The translations under genes were made by a program, and so were the position numbers. A stretch of DNA of 40,071 bases from Paludibacteraceae bacterium (lineage in GTDB: Bacteria > Bacteroidota > Bacteroidia > Bacteroidales > Paludibacteraceae), in assembly GCA_024401555.1 (NCBI GenBank), contig JAKSKV010000029.1:1-40071 (forward strand), given 5' to 3'. Below the pieces are notes generated by a model. That model searched no databases and was not told where the DNA came from. It worked only from the letters and a program-made list of their open reading frames with translations. Of the stretch, positions 24,408-35,274 are shown one piece after another. Within the stretch, counting starts at the first letter, position 1; each line of letters opens with the position of its first letter.

Positions 24408-26531
24408 GCGATAGATCAATCGACACGGAAATTGATGAAGAACCGATCAGCGGTCGTGCTGATCTTTATGATCAGTTTTTTTATTCCATGTGTGATATGT
24501 ATGTATCAAACGATGGGACCGGATGGTGATCGGTGGAGAAGCCTCTCCAAAAAGGTTTTGAGTGATAGCGTTTTGGTCCCTCAGGTGAGGGGAAATATAT
24601 TCTCTTGTGATGGAAAACTCTTGGCAAGCTCCATCCCCGTCTATGTCCTTCACATGGATTTCCAGGCGGATGGTCTTAAAAGGGATACTTTCTTGGCGAA
24701 GGTGGATTCGTTGGCCATGGCATTATCTGAATTTTACGATAGGGATAAGACGCCGGCGGAGTACAAGCGACATTTGATGGAGGGATTCCGTAAGACGACG
24801 GGTAACCGTAACTATTGCATCAACAGAAAGCCCCTTTCCTATGTGAAGTGGAAGCAGGTGAAAACCTTCCCGATATTTAGGGATGTGAAGTGTTATACGG
24901 GCCAAAAGCGTGTGCAACGAAAACGTCCGTATGACGATATGGCTTCCCGAACCATTGGCGGATTATATGCCGAGGTGGAGAAGGGTGGAATGAGTGGTAT
25001 CGAGCAATATTGCGATACTTTTTTGAAGGGACGTCCGGGATTGGCCAGCAAAGTGAGAGTGGCAGGCGCATACCGTAATATAGAGGATGTTGACGCTGAA
25101 AACGGATGCGATGTCGTCATGACGCTCGACGCGAACATCCAAGATATCGTGGATAGCGATTTGCGACGCCGTTTGGCGATGTCGGAGGCGGAGTTCGGCT
25201 GTGCGACGGTGATGGAGGTGGCTACTGGAGAAATCAAGGCCATGTCCAACTTGAGACGTACCTCTTCCGGCGACTATATAGAGGGTGCAAACTACTCGGT
25301 GAACGGCTACTACATGGGAGAGCCGGGTTCCACCTTTAAGATCGCCACGGCGGTGGTGGCTTTGGAGGCGGGAATCGTCGATACATCGACTATCATCGAC
25401 ACGGGTAACGGTACCTGCAATTTCTATGGCAGAAATATGAGCGACTCGCACCCGAACGGTGTCTTGTCGTTCAATCGGGCGATTCAGCAATCATCCAATA
25501 TCGCTATGGCCAAAGTGATTGATGGTGCCTTCCATAAGAACCCGGAGAAGTATATAGAGGCATTGTATGACTTGGGTTTGGTAATGCCATTGGGCTTGGA
25601 GATCAAGGGCGCCAAACCAGCAAAGATCAAACATCCGAGCGAAACAGGAAAAAATGGATGGTCCAACACCTCCTTGCCATGGATTGCGCATGGTTATGAG
25701 ACGGAGATGCCGCCCATCCAGACCTTGTCCTTCTACAACGCCTTGGCGAATGACGCGACCTTTGTCCGTCCTCACTTAATCAGGGAGATTAAGCGAAATG
25801 GCGAGGTGATCCGATCTTATGGAACGGATGTATTGAAGAGCAGCATCTGTAGCAAAGGCACTTTGAATAAGGTGAAGCAGATGATGGTGGATGTGGTGGA
25901 GTATGGTACTGCCACTGCTGCGAAATCCAAGTATTTCAAGATTGCCGGCAAGACAGGTACCGCTATCCAGAAGTATCCGGATGGAACGAGAAAGAGACAG
26001 TTGACATTCTGTGGATTCTTTCCTGCGGATCGTCCGAAGTACAGCATCATCGTCATGGCTTGGTATCCGCACAAAGGTGCGATCGGTGCGGGCTCCTTAT
26101 GTGGAGCCACCTTTAAGGATATCGCCGAGCATATTTATGCGCAAAGTCCGCTGATGCATATGGCGCCAAGCATGGAAAGGGAGGATGGACAAATTTTCGC
26201 ACCCGTGACGAAGGATGGTTCGCGCAAGGCCTTGGAATATTTGCTGAAGGAGTTGTCCGTCAACTACCGAAAGAGTGAGGAAGACGCCAAAGGCGATTGG
26301 GTGCGTACCCATGCAGATGAACGAGGCGTTGTCGGAACGGTAGTGGGCGAGGTGAAGAACGACCGAGTGCCTAATGTGATGGGAATGGGGTTGAAAGACG
26401 CTATTTTCTTGTTGGAGAACAGAGGCATGAAGGTGACCGTTGAGGGAACCGGTTCCGTGGTGAAGCAGTCTCAGGAGATTGGAACTTTCATTACGTCGGC
26501 GAACAAAAACATACATTTGGTATTGAGGTAA
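24405..26531 (+). CDS. ftsI: Septal peptidoglycan transpeptidase FtsI (PBP3) with PASTA domain
   Basis: FtsI crosslinks peptidoglycan at the division septum. The 708-residue protein has an N-terminal membrane anchor (about 16-34), a class B dimerisation domain, and a transpeptidase domain with all three active-site motifs: SxxK (S309-K312 in GSTFK), SxN (S363-N365) and KTG (K516-G518). The C-terminal 65 residues form a PASTA domain ([19 protein letters not shown]), which is standard in Bacteroidota homologues. It begins with an unusually strong Shine-Dalgarno. Confidence 0.97.
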   Translation: MAIDQSTRKLMKNRSAVVLIFMISFFIPCVICMYQTMGPDGDRWRSLSKKVLSDSVLVPQVRGNIFSCDGKLLASSIPVYVLHMDFQADGLKRDTFLAKVDSLAMALSEFYDRDKTPAEYKRHLMEGFRKTTGNRNYCINRKPLSYVKWKQVKTFPIFRDVKCYTGQKRVQRKRPYDDMASRTIGGLYAEVEKGGMSGIEQYCDTFLKGRPGLASKVRVAGAYRNIEDVDAENGCDVVMTLDANIQDIVDSDLRRRLAMSEAEFGCATVMEVATGEIKAMSNLRRTSSGDYIEGANYSVNGYYMGEPGSTFKIATAVVALEAGIVDTSTIIDTGNGTCNFYGRNMSDSHPNGVLSFNRAIQQSSNIAMAKVIDGAFHKNPEKYIEALYDLGLVMPLGLEIKGAKPAKIKHPSETGKNGWSNTSLPWIAHGYETEMPPIQTLSFYNALANDATFVRPHLIREIKRNGEVIRSYGTDVLKSSICSKGTLNKVKQMMVDVVEYGTATAAKSKYFKIAGKTGTAIQKYPDGTRKRQLTFCGFFPADRPKYSIIVMAWYPHKGAIGAGSLCGATFKDIAEHIYAQSPLMHMAPSMEREDGQIFAPVTKDGSRKALEYLLKELSVNYRKSEEDAKGDWVRTHADERGVVGTVVGEVKNDRVPNVMGMGLKDAIFLLENRGMKVTVEGTGSVVKQSQEIGTFITSANKNIHLVLR

Positions 26532-26545
26532 ATGATAATAAGAAT

Positions 26546-27997
26546 ATGAATAGACTGATCGACATATTGGCACCCGTTGAGGTGATGGAGAGCGTGGGCG
26601 ATACCGACAAGGAGATTGTCGCTATCCAGTTCGATTCCCGAAAGGTGGAGAAGGGTTCGCTCTTCGTGGCCACTTGCGGCACGCAGGTGGATGGCCACAA
26701 TTTTATCGGTTCCGCTATTGAGAAGGGGGCTGTGGCGATTGTCTGTGAAAAGATGCCCGATGAGCGTAAGGAGGGCATCGCCTATATCCGTGTGGCGGAT
26801 TCGAACGAAGCGTTGGGCCGAATGGCTTCCGCTTTCTACGGTTATCCTTCCAGTTCCATGAAGTTGGTCGGTGTGACCGGAACGAATGGTAAAACCACTA
26901 CGGCTACATTGCTTTACAATATGTTCCGCAGAGCAGGACATAAATGCGGATTGCTTTCCACGGTCTGCAACTATGTGGAGGGCGAAGCGGTTGCGGCTAC
27001 CCATACCACTCCTGATCAATTGGAGCTCAACGCCCTGTTGGCCCGCATGGTGGAGGCTGGTTGCGAATATGCCTTTATGGAGGTGAGTTCACATTCTGTA
27101 GATCAGCGAAGAATCGCGGGATTGGATTTCGATGGAGGTATCTTCACCAACCTTACCCGCGACCACTTGGATTACCATTTGACCATGGATAACTATTTGA
27201 AGGCGAAGAAACGTTTCTTCGACGATTTGTCGGCGGAGGCCTTCGCTTTGACCAACTTGGACGACAAGAACGGTATGGTGATGCTCCAAAACACCAAGGC
27301 GGAGAAGTTGACCTACTCGGTGCGTTCGTTGGCCAATTACAAGACGAAAATTGTGGAGAACACCTTCGATGGAATGTCGTTGAACATCAATGGCAAGGAT
27401 GTGTTCGTCTCTTTCATAGGACGCTTCAACGCGTCCAACCTGACAGCGGTGTTTGGTGCGGCTGTGGCGTTGGGCATGAGTGAGGAGGAGGCTTTGCTTC
27501 ATCTGAGTGCTATGCGTTCCGTCAATGGTCGTTTCGAGTGTATCGCCGCTCCTTCGGGTTATAAAGTGATTGTGGATTACGCGCATACGCCTGACGCCCT
27601 TACCAATGTCATCAATACCATTAATGATGTGAGATGCGGCGAGGGTAAGTTGATTACCGTGGTGGGATGCGGCGGCAACCGCGACAAGGGCAAACGTCCG
27701 ATCATGGCGCAAGAGGCTGTGAAGGGTAGCGAGCAGGTGATCATCACATCGGATAATCCGAGAAACGAGGATCCGCAAGAGATCATCGCGGATATGGTGG
27801 CTGGCTTGGATCCTGTGGCTAAGAAGCGAGTGATCACCATCGAGGACCGTTATCAGGCGATCAAGACCGCTTGCCTTTTGGCGCAGGCCGGTGACGTGAT
27901 TTTGGTGGCTGGCAAGGGCCACGAAGATTATCAGGAAATTAAAGGAGTTAAACACCATTTCGACGACCACGAGGTGGTTCGCGAGGTGATGAATTGA
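26546..27997 (+). CDS. murE: UDP-MurNAc-Ala-Glu:meso-diaminopimelate ligase
   Basis: MurE adds the third residue of the stem peptide in the cytosol. The 483-residue Mur ligase has the ATP loop GTNGKTT (112-118), the central-domain HSVDQRR and the substrate-selecting motif DNPR (403-406). That motif marks enzymes that add meso-diaminopimelate rather than lysine, as expected for a Gram-negative wall. It starts 15 bases after ftsI. Confidence 0.98.
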   Translation: MNRLIDILAPVEVMESVGDTDKEIVAIQFDSRKVEKGSLFVATCGTQVDGHNFIGSAIEKGAVAIVCEKMPDERKEGIAYIRVADSNEALGRMASAFYGYPSSSMKLVGVTGTNGKTTTATLLYNMFRRAGHKCGLLSTVCNYVEGEAVAATHTTPDQLELNALLARMVEAGCEYAFMEVSSHSVDQRRIAGLDFDGGIFTNLTRDHLDYHLTMDNYLKAKKRFFDDLSAEAFALTNLDDKNGMVMLQNTKAEKLTYSVRSLANYKTKIVENTFDGMSLNINGKDVFVSFIGRFNASNLTAVFGAAVALGMSEEEALLHLSAMRSVNGRFECIAAPSGYKVIVDYAHTPDALTNVINTINDVRCGEGKLITVVGCGGNRDKGKRPIMAQEAVKGSEQVIITSDNPRNEDPQEIIADMVAGLDPVAKKRVITIEDRYQAIKTACLLAQAGDVILVAGKGHEDYQEIKGVKHHFDDHEVVREVMN

Positions 27998-28021
27998 ATC
28001 AAAAAATAGGAGAGATTAGAG

Positions 28022-29239
28022 ATGTTGTATTACTTATTCAACTATTTGTCTAAATTGAATGTTCCTGGTGCGGGAATGTTCAAGTACATTTCGTTCCGTT
28101 CGGCGTTGGCGTTTATCTTCGCCTTGCTGGTGGCAACCTTTATAGGCAAGCGTATTATCCAATTCTTGCAGAAGAAGCAGATTGGTGAGACCATCCGTGA
28201 CTTGGACCTTGCGGGACAAATGGCCAAAAAGGGTACTCCGACAATGGGAGGTATCATCATCATCATCTCTATTTTGCTTCCTGTGTTATTGTGGGCGAGA
28301 TTAGACAATGTCTATATCTTGTTGATGATCGTGACCTCCATTTGGTTGGGTGCGATGGGATTCTTGGATGATTATATTAAAGTCTTTAAGAAGGATAAAG
28401 AGGGACTCCACGGTAGATTCAAGATCTTGGGACAAGTGGGATTGGGCTTGATTGTTGGATTGACACTCTTCTTCAGCAAGGATGTGGTGATTGTGGAAAA
28501 CACCACAACGAACCATTCCCACAACATTGAGGTAGTGGAGTATGCGAAGGTGGCGGAGAAATCAACCAAGACGACCATTCCTTTCGTGAAGAATCCGAAC
28601 TTCGATTATGCGGATCTTTTCGGCTGGGCTGGTGATTATGCCCAGACATTGGGTTGGATCTTCTTTGTCTTTGTGGTCATCTTCATCGTGACCGCGGTTT
28701 CTAACGGTGCCAATCTGACGGATGGACTGGATGGCCTTTCGACGGGCGTCTCGGCCATAGTCGGGGCGACGCTCGGTATTTTGGCTTATCTCTCCAGCCA
28801 CGCCGAATTCGCAAGCTATTTGAACATTATGTACATCCCATATTCCGAGGAGCTGGTGATCTTCATCTGTGCCTTCGTTGGCGCGTTGATCGGATTTTTG
28901 TGGTACAATGCCTATCCTGCGCAGGTATTTATGGGGGATACGGGTAGTTTGATGATCGGTGGTGTCATCGCCGTTAGTTCCATCATCATCCGTAAGGAGT
29001 TGCTCCTTCCGGTATTGTGCGGTGTCTTCTTTATGGAGAGCCTCTCTGTGATCATTCAGACATCGTACTTTAAATACACCAAGAAGAAGTATGGCGAGGG
29101 ACGACGCGTCTTTAAGATGGCACCTCTCCACCACCACTACCAGAAGATGAATATTCCGGAGTCGAAGATTGTGGCTCGCTTTTGGATTGTGGCTTTGCTT
29201 TTGGCGATGTTCACCATCGTCACCTTGAAAATTAGATAA
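28022..29239 (+). CDS. mraY: Phospho-MurNAc-pentapeptide transferase MraY
   Basis: MraY makes lipid I by joining phospho-MurNAc-pentapeptide to undecaprenyl phosphate. The 405-residue protein has about ten transmembrane helices and the family motifs [29 protein letters not shown] and HHHYQK. It is about 45 residues longer than the Escherichia coli enzyme because of a hydrophilic insertion near 155-195 (containing [17 protein letters not shown]), which I recall as common in Bacteroidota. A partial AGGAG lies upstream of the ATG. Confidence 0.97.
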   Translation: MLYYLFNYLSKLNVPGAGMFKYISFRSALAFIFALLVATFIGKRIIQFLQKKQIGETIRDLDLAGQMAKKGTPTMGGIIIIISILLPVLLWARLDNVYILLMIVTSIWLGAMGFLDDYIKVFKKDKEGLHGRFKILGQVGLGLIVGLTLFFSKDVVIVENTTTNHSHNIEVVEYAKVAEKSTKTTIPFVKNPNFDYADLFGWAGDYAQTLGWIFFVFVVIFIVTAVSNGANLTDGLDGLSTGVSAIVGATLGILAYLSSHAEFASYLNIMYIPYSEELVIFICAFVGALIGFLWYNAYPAQVFMGDTGSLMIGGVIAVSSIIIRKELLLPVLCGVFFMESLSVIIQTSYFKYTKKKYGEGRRVFKMAPLHHHYQKMNIPESKIVARFWIVALLLAMFTIVTLKIR

Positions 29240-29264
29240 TAACGATTCTTACTCACAATAGAAA

Positions 29265-30599
29265 ATGAAGAAAATTGTAGTCTTGGGTGCTGGAGAGAGC
29301 GGTGTGGGTGCTGCTATTCTCGCGAAACAAAAGGGTTTCGAGGTTTTTGTTTCAGACAAATCTGAAATCAAACCTAAATACAAGGATGAACTCAACTCAT
29401 TCGGTATCGAGTGGGAGGAGGGCGACCATACCGAATCGCGCGTGTTGGCGGCTGACGAGGTGATCAAGAGTCCTGGTATTCCTGAGAAGGCTCCGCTTAT
29501 CAAAGCGTTGAGAGCCCAAAACACGCCTATCATTTCCGAGATTGAGTTCGGTGCGAGATATACCGATGCGAAGATGATCTGCATCACGGGTAGCAACGGA
29601 AAAACCACCACTACCACTTTGATCCACCACATCTTGAAGGATGCTGGTTTGAATGTCGGTTTGGCGGGAAATGTCGGATTCAGCTTGGCGCGTCAGGTGG
29701 CCTTGGAGCAGCACGACTACTATGTGATAGAGTTGAGTAGTTTCCAATTGGATGGCATGTACGAGTTCAAGGCGGATGTGGCCATTTTGTTGAATATTAC
29801 GCCAGACCACTTGGATCGTTACGAGTATAAGTTCCAAAATTACATCAACTCCAAGTTCAGAATCGTGCAGAATATGAAACCTGCCGATTACTTCATCTAC
29901 TGGAACGATGATCCTGTGATCCGCAAGGAGTTGGAGGAGAGAACCATAGAGGCGACCGCCTGTCCATTCTCATTGAACAAGGCAGCTGGTTTGGCGGCCT
30001 ATATCGAGGATGAGTTGTTGAAGATCCATACACCTAAGCGCTCTTTCGAGATGCCGGTTTCCGACCTCTCATTGAGGGGCCAACACAATATGTATAACTC
30101 TATGGCGGCTGGTATCACGGCCATCTTGTCCGATGTCAGCGATGAATCTTTGCGTGAGTCGTTGAAGTCTTTCAAGAGCGTCGAGCATCGTTTGGAGTCG
30201 GTGGCTTCCGTTCGCGGAGTCCATTTCATCAACGACTCAAAGGCCACCAACGTCAACTCTTGCTGGTATGCCTTGCAATGCATGCATACGCCTGTCGTTT
30301 TGATTTTGGGCGGAACCGATAAGGGTAACGACTATACCGAGATCGAGGAGTTGGTGAAGGAGAAGGTGACCTCCATCGTATGTTTGGGCGTGGACAATAA
30401 AAAGTTGCATGACTTCTTTGAAGGCAAGGTGGCTAAAATGGAGGATGCTCTCTCTATGAAAGAGGCGATTGACAAGTGTTTCGCATTGGCAAAATCGGGC
30501 GACACAGTTTTGCTCTCTCCATGTTGCGCAAGTTTCGACCTCTTTAAGAGTTACGAAGACCGCGGTCGTCAATTCAAAGAGTGTGTAAGAAATTTATAA
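29265..30599 (+). CDS. murD: UDP-MurNAc-alanine:D-glutamate ligase
   Basis: MurD adds D-glutamate to UDP-MurNAc-L-alanine. The 444-residue product has an N-terminal Rossmann domain (VLGAGESGVGAA), the ATP loop GSNGKTTT (109-116), ELSSFQLDG, and the C-terminal domain with HRLESVASVRGVHFINDSKATN. Length and motifs are normal for the phylum. It follows mraY by 25 bases. Confidence 0.97.
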   Translation: MKKIVVLGAGESGVGAAILAKQKGFEVFVSDKSEIKPKYKDELNSFGIEWEEGDHTESRVLAADEVIKSPGIPEKAPLIKALRAQNTPIISEIEFGARYTDAKMICITGSNGKTTTTTLIHHILKDAGLNVGLAGNVGFSLARQVALEQHDYYVIELSSFQLDGMYEFKADVAILLNITPDHLDRYEYKFQNYINSKFRIVQNMKPADYFIYWNDDPVIRKELEERTIEATACPFSLNKAAGLAAYIEDELLKIHTPKRSFEMPVSDLSLRGQHNMYNSMAAGITAILSDVSDESLRESLKSFKSVEHRLESVASVRGVHFINDSKATNVNSCWYALQCMHTPVVLILGGTDKGNDYTEIEELVKEKVTSIVCLGVDNKKLHDFFEGKVAKMEDALSMKEAIDKCFALAKSGDTVLLSPCCASFDLFKSYEDRGRQFKECVRNL

Positions 30600-30625
30600 A
30601 GAGAAATCTTGGATAAAGTTGTGGC

Positions 30626-31999
30626 ATGAACTTATTTTTCACGAAATATTTCAAAGGAGATCCAATCATCTGGGTGATGTTCTTTTGCCTAATGGCGGTC
30701 TCAGCCCTGGAGATGTTCAGCGCCTCCAGCAGGTTGGCTTATGACTCGCATAACTGGCATGGGCACTATCTTGGCCCGATCCTTGGACACTTGAAACATT
30801 TGGTAATGGGATTTGCCGCGGCTTTTATCATCCATCGCGCAAAGCCGAAATGGATATTTATGGTGGGCTCGTTAGGTTATATTATCTGCCTTTTCCTGCT
30901 CGGTTATGTCTTATTGAAAGGTGGCGGAATCAATGGAGCGGCCAGGTGGATCAATCTCCCTATCATAGGAAATTTCCAACCTTCCGAGGCATCCAAGCTG
31001 GTGACGATTCTGACCTTGGCCTTTTGGATGGGAAAGTTCAAAGGATCCGGTGATGTGGATAAGGGTCTGCGGAAGCCTTGGTTCCCTTATTTTATTGTCA
31101 TTTTCCTTCAGGCTGGATTGATCTTTTTTGAGAACCTATCCACCTTCTTGTTGTTGACAGCATCAAGTTTCATCGTCCTTTTTGTGGGTGGTGTCTCCTT
31201 GAAAAAATTGGGAAAGTCAGTTGGCGTATTGCTCTTGATTGCTGTTGTGTGTCTTGGAAGTTTGTATGTCGTAGAGCGCTTTTCCGGGACGGATGAGTCG
31301 GGAATGATTACCGAGAATAATGGTAAGGTCTCTTCTAAGTCCTCCCGTAAGATTACTCACCGTTTTGACACTTGGGCTAATCGTGTTTCTGGATTCTTCG
31401 GTAACACCGACAAGACGGAAGAGGAGAAGGATGCGGAAAAGTTCTCCATAACAGGGAAGCAAGAGCAGACTGGGCATTGCCATATCGCGGTGGCCAGAGG
31501 CAAATGGTTCGGATGTGGCATCGGCGCCAGCGAAGAGAGGGATTTTATTCCACAATCTTTCGCCGATTTCATATATGCGATCATTGTGGAGGAGGTTGGT
31601 GTATTTGCACTGCTTGTCCTTGTCTTTTATATTGTCATCTTTACCCGATCGTGCATGATTCTGAATAAGAGTAAGAGTTATCGCAATGCATTGGTGTCGA
31701 TAGGATTGTCCTCCGTCATTGTGCTTCAAGCCTTTATGCATGTGGCGGTGAACTTGGGCTTTATGCCGGTAACGGGTCAGACGCTTCCGCTGATTAGTCG
31801 TGGAGGAACCTCCATTTTGATTACGAGCGTTTACTTCGGCGTGTTGTTGGCGATGAGTAACGTTAATGTGGATGATGAGGTGGAAAAGAAGGCTGAGAAG
31901 AAGGTGGCGAAGAGAACAGAAAAACAATCCGACTTGAAAGCCGAAACTACGGATGAGGCCAAAGGAGTGAGAATGACCTCTAAATTGGTGACAGATTAA
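30626..31999 (+). CDS. ftsW: Septal peptidoglycan glycosyltransferase FtsW
   Basis: FtsW is the SEDS-family polymerase that links lipid II into glycan strands during division, in complex with FtsI. The 457-residue protein has about ten membrane helices. Characteristic blocks are RWINLPIIGNFQPSEASKL, the large periplasmic loop with RDFIPQSFADFIYAIIVEEVG carrying the putative catalytic aspartate, and TGQTLPLISRGGTS. A lysine- and glutamate-rich cytosolic tail of about 45 residues follows the last helix. Confidence 0.96.
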   Translation: MNLFFTKYFKGDPIIWVMFFCLMAVSALEMFSASSRLAYDSHNWHGHYLGPILGHLKHLVMGFAAAFIIHRAKPKWIFMVGSLGYIICLFLLGYVLLKGGGINGAARWINLPIIGNFQPSEASKLVTILTLAFWMGKFKGSGDVDKGLRKPWFPYFIVIFLQAGLIFFENLSTFLLLTASSFIVLFVGGVSLKKLGKSVGVLLLIAVVCLGSLYVVERFSGTDESGMITENNGKVSSKSSRKITHRFDTWANRVSGFFGNTDKTEEEKDAEKFSITGKQEQTGHCHIAVARGKWFGCGIGASEERDFIPQSFADFIYAIIVEEVGVFALLVLVFYIVIFTRSCMILNKSKSYRNALVSIGLSSVIVLQAFMHVAVNLGFMPVTGQTLPLISRGGTSILITSVYFGVLLAMSNVNVDDEVEKKAEKKVAKRTEKQSDLKAETTDEAKGVRMTSKLVTD

Positions 32000-32026
32000 A
32001 ACGATATAGATAAAAACGATATAAAT

Positions 32027-33130
32027 ATGGCAAATCAAAAATTTATTATAAGTGGCGGTGGCACGGGAGGACATATCTTCCCTGCCATATCCATCGCCAA
32101 TGCGTTGAAGAAGAAGCGCCCGGAGGCTCAGTTCCTTTTTGTAGGCGCAGAGGGACGTATGGAAATGGAGAAGGTCCCTAATGCTGGCTACGAGATAGTC
32201 GGATTGCCAGTGAGCGGATTCAACCGCAGCAACCTCTTGAAGAATTTCAAGGTGTTGTTCCGTCTGTTTAAGAGTTTGTGTATGGCGAAGAAAGTCGTGA
32301 AGGATTTTAAGCCGGATGTTGCCGTGGGTGTAGGTGGCTACGCAAGTGGCCCTACACTCTTTATGGCACACAAGTTGGGCGTTCCGACCGTCTTGCAGGA
32401 GCAAAACTCTTATGCGGGTGTGACCAATAAGTTGTTGGCGAAGAAGGCCGCAAAGATTTGTGTGGCATACGAGAATATGGATCGTTTCTTCCCTAAGGAG
32501 AATACCATTTTGACAGGTAATCCTGTTCGTCAAGACTTCTTGGATGTCGCTCCTAAGGCGGCGGAGGCGTATGACTTCTTTGGGTTCTCTCCTGCGAAGA
32601 AGACCTTGTTGATTGTTGGAGGTAGTCTCGGCGCCCGCACAATCAACCAAAGTGTCATCGCTGGTCTGCAGAAGTTGAAAGAGGCGGGCATTCAGGTATT
32701 GTGGCAGACGGGTAAGTTCTATTTCGAGGATGCGAAGATGGCTTATGAACCGTTTAAGACAGATGATATCCTTGTCACGGATTTCGTGAAGCGTATGGAT
32801 TATGCCTATGCGGTGGCCGATTTGGTCATCTCCCGCGCTGGGGCAAGTTCCATTTCTGAACTCTGCCTATTGGGCAAATCCACCATTTTGGTTCCTTCTC
32901 CCAATGTGGCGGAGGATCACCAAACAAAGAATGCGCAAGCACTCTCTTCCCGTAACGCCGCTATTATGGTAGCCGATAAGGATGCCAAGGAGGTTTTGGT
33001 GGACGAGGCGCTCCGTTTGATCAACGATGAGCCTAAATTGGCGGAGTTGGGTCAGAACGCGAAGGCGATGGCTCAGTTGGACTCCGCAGACAGAATCGCG
33101 GATGAGATTCTAAAATTGATTGAGAAATGA
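32027..33130 (+). CDS. murG: Lipid II synthase MurG
   Basis: MurG transfers GlcNAc from UDP-GlcNAc to lipid I at the inner face of the cytoplasmic membrane, giving lipid II. The 367-residue GT-B protein shows GGTGGH (11-16), the lipid-binding region VGVGGYASGP, the HKLGVPTVLQEQNSYAG block, GGSLGARTIN and the nucleotide-binding SRAGASSISEL. Its end overlaps the murC start by four bases (ATGA). Confidence 0.98.
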   Translation: MANQKFIISGGGTGGHIFPAISIANALKKKRPEAQFLFVGAEGRMEMEKVPNAGYEIVGLPVSGFNRSNLLKNFKVLFRLFKSLCMAKKVVKDFKPDVAVGVGGYASGPTLFMAHKLGVPTVLQEQNSYAGVTNKLLAKKAAKICVAYENMDRFFPKENTILTGNPVRQDFLDVAPKAAEAYDFFGFSPAKKTLLIVGGSLGARTINQSVIAGLQKLKEAGIQVLWQTGKFYFEDAKMAYEPFKTDDILVTDFVKRMDYAYAVADLVISRAGASSISELCLLGKSTILVPSPNVAEDHQTKNAQALSSRNAAIMVADKDAKEVLVDEALRLINDEPKLAELGQNAKAMAQLDSADRIADEILKLIEK

Positions 33131-34500
33131 AAAAGAGAAACATATACTTCCTTGGTATCGGTGGCATCGGAATGAGCGCCTTAGCCCGTTACTTCAAAGC
33201 GAAAGGCTTTGCGGTGGCTGGCTATGATCGCACCCCTTCCGAATTGACCCGTGAATTGGAGCGAGAGGGCATCTCCATCCATTATGAGGATGATCTTCAA
33301 CTGATTCCTTCCGAGTTCCGCGACAAGAGCGAGACGTTGGTGGTCTTCACACCGGCTGTCCCACAGACGATGGGTGAGTTTGTCTGGTTGCGTGATAACG
33401 GATTTGAGATCATGAAGCGTTCGCAAGTTTTGGGAGAGGTGACACGTATGCAACGTGCCATCTGTATCTCCGGTACACATGGAAAGACCACTACATCCAC
33501 GATGACTTCGCACTTGTTGCACAACTCCCATGTGGAGTGTAATGCTTTCTTGGGCGGCATCTCCAAAAACTTCTCCCGAAACTTGTTGCTGTCGGAGAAG
33601 AGTGATTTGGTGGTGGTGGAGGCGGATGAGTACGACCACTCGTTCTTGACGCTCTCTCCCTATATGGCGGTGGTAACGGCTGTTGACGCCGACCATCTGG
33701 ATATTTATGGCACTGAGGAGAATTACCGCAAGGGGTTTGAGGATTTTACCTCCTTGATCGTTCCGGGCGGTGTCTTGTTGATGAAGAAGGGTTTGCCCAT
33801 TCAGCCTCGTCTGCAAAAGGATGTGAAGTTATATACCTATTCCGTGAACGAGGGTGATTTCCATGCGGAGAATATCCGAATCGGAGGCGGTGAGATCATT
33901 TTTGATTTCGTTACGCCGGAGCGGGTGATCCCTGATATTACCTTGGGTGTGCCGGTCTATGTGAACATAGAGAATGGAATCGCCGCTATGACGATGGCCT
34001 ATTTGAACGGTGCCACTGAGGAGGAGATCCGAAAGGCGATGAAGAGTTTCGCTGGTGTGAAACGTCGTTTTGATTTCCACATTAAAAGCGCCGATTTTGC
34101 CTTCTTGGATGATTATGCGCACCACCCAGCGGAGTTGAAGTCAAGCATTGAGTCGGTACGCGCGTTGTATCCTGGCAAGCGTATTTGTGGTGTCTTCCAA
34201 CCGCACCTCTTTACCCGTACACGCGATTTCGCGGATGACTTCGCGAAGAGCTTGTCAATGTTGGATGAATTGGTTTTGTTGGAGATCTATCCTGCGCGCG
34301 AGAAGCCGATCGAGGGGGTTGATTCCCAGATGTTGCTCGACAAAGTATCGATTCAGGATAAGATGTTGTGCGCAAAGTCCGAATTGGTGGATTGCCTCAG
34401 TCAGAAGAACTTCGATGTCCTTTTGATGGTGGGCGCGGGCGATTTGGATCTGCTCATCCCGGATGTCGAGAAGATGTTGTTGAAAAAGATGAACAAATAA
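33127..34500 (+). CDS. murC: UDP-MurNAc:L-alanine ligase
   Basis: MurC adds the first residue, L-alanine, to UDP-MurNAc. The 457-residue enzyme has the N-terminal nucleotide-binding motif GIGGIGMSALA, the ATP loop GTHGKTTT (116-123), EADEYDHSFL, and the C-terminal block DDYAHHPAE. The ATG overlaps the murG stop by four bases, indicating coupled translation. Confidence 0.98.
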   Translation: MKKRNIYFLGIGGIGMSALARYFKAKGFAVAGYDRTPSELTRELEREGISIHYEDDLQLIPSEFRDKSETLVVFTPAVPQTMGEFVWLRDNGFEIMKRSQVLGEVTRMQRAICISGTHGKTTTSTMTSHLLHNSHVECNAFLGGISKNFSRNLLLSEKSDLVVVEADEYDHSFLTLSPYMAVVTAVDADHLDIYGTEENYRKGFEDFTSLIVPGGVLLMKKGLPIQPRLQKDVKLYTYSVNEGDFHAENIRIGGGEIIFDFVTPERVIPDITLGVPVYVNIENGIAAMTMAYLNGATEEEIRKAMKSFAGVKRRFDFHIKSADFAFLDDYAHHPAELKSSIESVRALYPGKRICGVFQPHLFTRTRDFADDFAKSLSMLDELVLLEIYPAREKPIEGVDSQMLLDKVSIQDKMLCAKSELVDCLSQKNFDVLLMVGAGDLDLLIPDVEKMLLKKMNK

Positions 34501-34513
34501 GAAGGAGCGAATT

Positions 34514-35248
34514 ATGTTACACAACCGTTGGTTTAAATTGTCATTGGTTATTCTGGTGCTGGCCTATTGGGTCTTCGCATTGAAGATGTACGCCTATAAG
34601 TCGGACGAATTGGTGTGCCAAAAAATTGACGTGACGGTGAGTGACAGCCACTTGATGAAATTCGTGAAACCAAGCGATGTCGTGGATTTGTTAAAGGAAT
34701 CTTCCATGAACATTGAAGGCAATCGTATGGATAGGATCGACACGGACAGTATCGAGAACTATTTGAAGAAACAGTCGCGTATCAAGACCGCAGAGTGTTA
34801 CATCTCTCCAGACGGATGTCTGAGGGTGAAGGTGACGCAAAGAGAGCCGATCTTGCGGGTGATGAGCGCGTTTGGAAACTACTACATCGATTATGAGTTG
34901 AAGAAGATGGCGGTGTCCTCCTCCTTCTCCGCTTATGTACCTGTGGCGACAGGATATGTCAGCGAAGGCATGGCGAAGGGAGCGTTGGGCGAGTTTGCGC
35001 TCTTCCTCCGCAACAATTTCTTCTGGAATAGTCTGATCGAGCAGATTGATGTGGATAAGAATGGCGAGGTGACTTTGGTGCCTCGCGTGGGCAACCAATT
35101 GATTTTGATGGGTACATTGGATAACTATCAAGAGAAGTTGGAGAAGCTCCGTGCCCTTTACGAGGAGGGATTTAATAAAGTCGGATGGAATAAATACAAG
35201 CAGATCACTTTGAAATATGATGGGCAGGTGGTTTGTACCAAAAAATAG
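34514..35248 (+). CDS. ftsQ: Cell division protein FtsQ
   Basis: This 244-residue bitopic protein has a short cytosolic end, a transmembrane helix (about 7-24) and a periplasmic part. The periplasmic part starts with a POTRA-like domain (about 45-115, including KTAECYISPDGCLRVKVTQREPILR) and continues with the FtsQ beta domain (GNYYIDYELKKMAVSS). FtsQ recruits FtsL and partners to the septum. An AAGGAG lies eight bases before the ATG. Position between murC and ftsA is standard. Confidence 0.93.
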   Translation: MLHNRWFKLSLVILVLAYWVFALKMYAYKSDELVCQKIDVTVSDSHLMKFVKPSDVVDLLKESSMNIEGNRMDRIDTDSIENYLKKQSRIKTAECYISPDGCLRVKVTQREPILRVMSAFGNYYIDYELKKMAVSSSFSAYVPVATGYVSEGMAKGALGEFALFLRNNFFWNSLIEQIDVDKNGEVTLVPRVGNQLILMGTLDNYQEKLEKLRALYEEGFNKVGWNKYKQITLKYDGQVVCTKK

Positions 35249-35274
35249 AAGAGGTTAAAATAGAGGACGAAAAT

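Noticed and set aside
32000-32026. Repeat AAAACGATATA between ftsW and murG
   Set aside because: Two short AT-rich copies just before the murG start; they could affect translation but nothing further supports a site.
31217-32650. 477-codon open frame on the minus strand across ftsW and murG
   Set aside because: It is antisense to two well-supported genes, is rich in His, Arg, Gln and Leu with no motif, and has no promoter. It is a codon-bias shadow.
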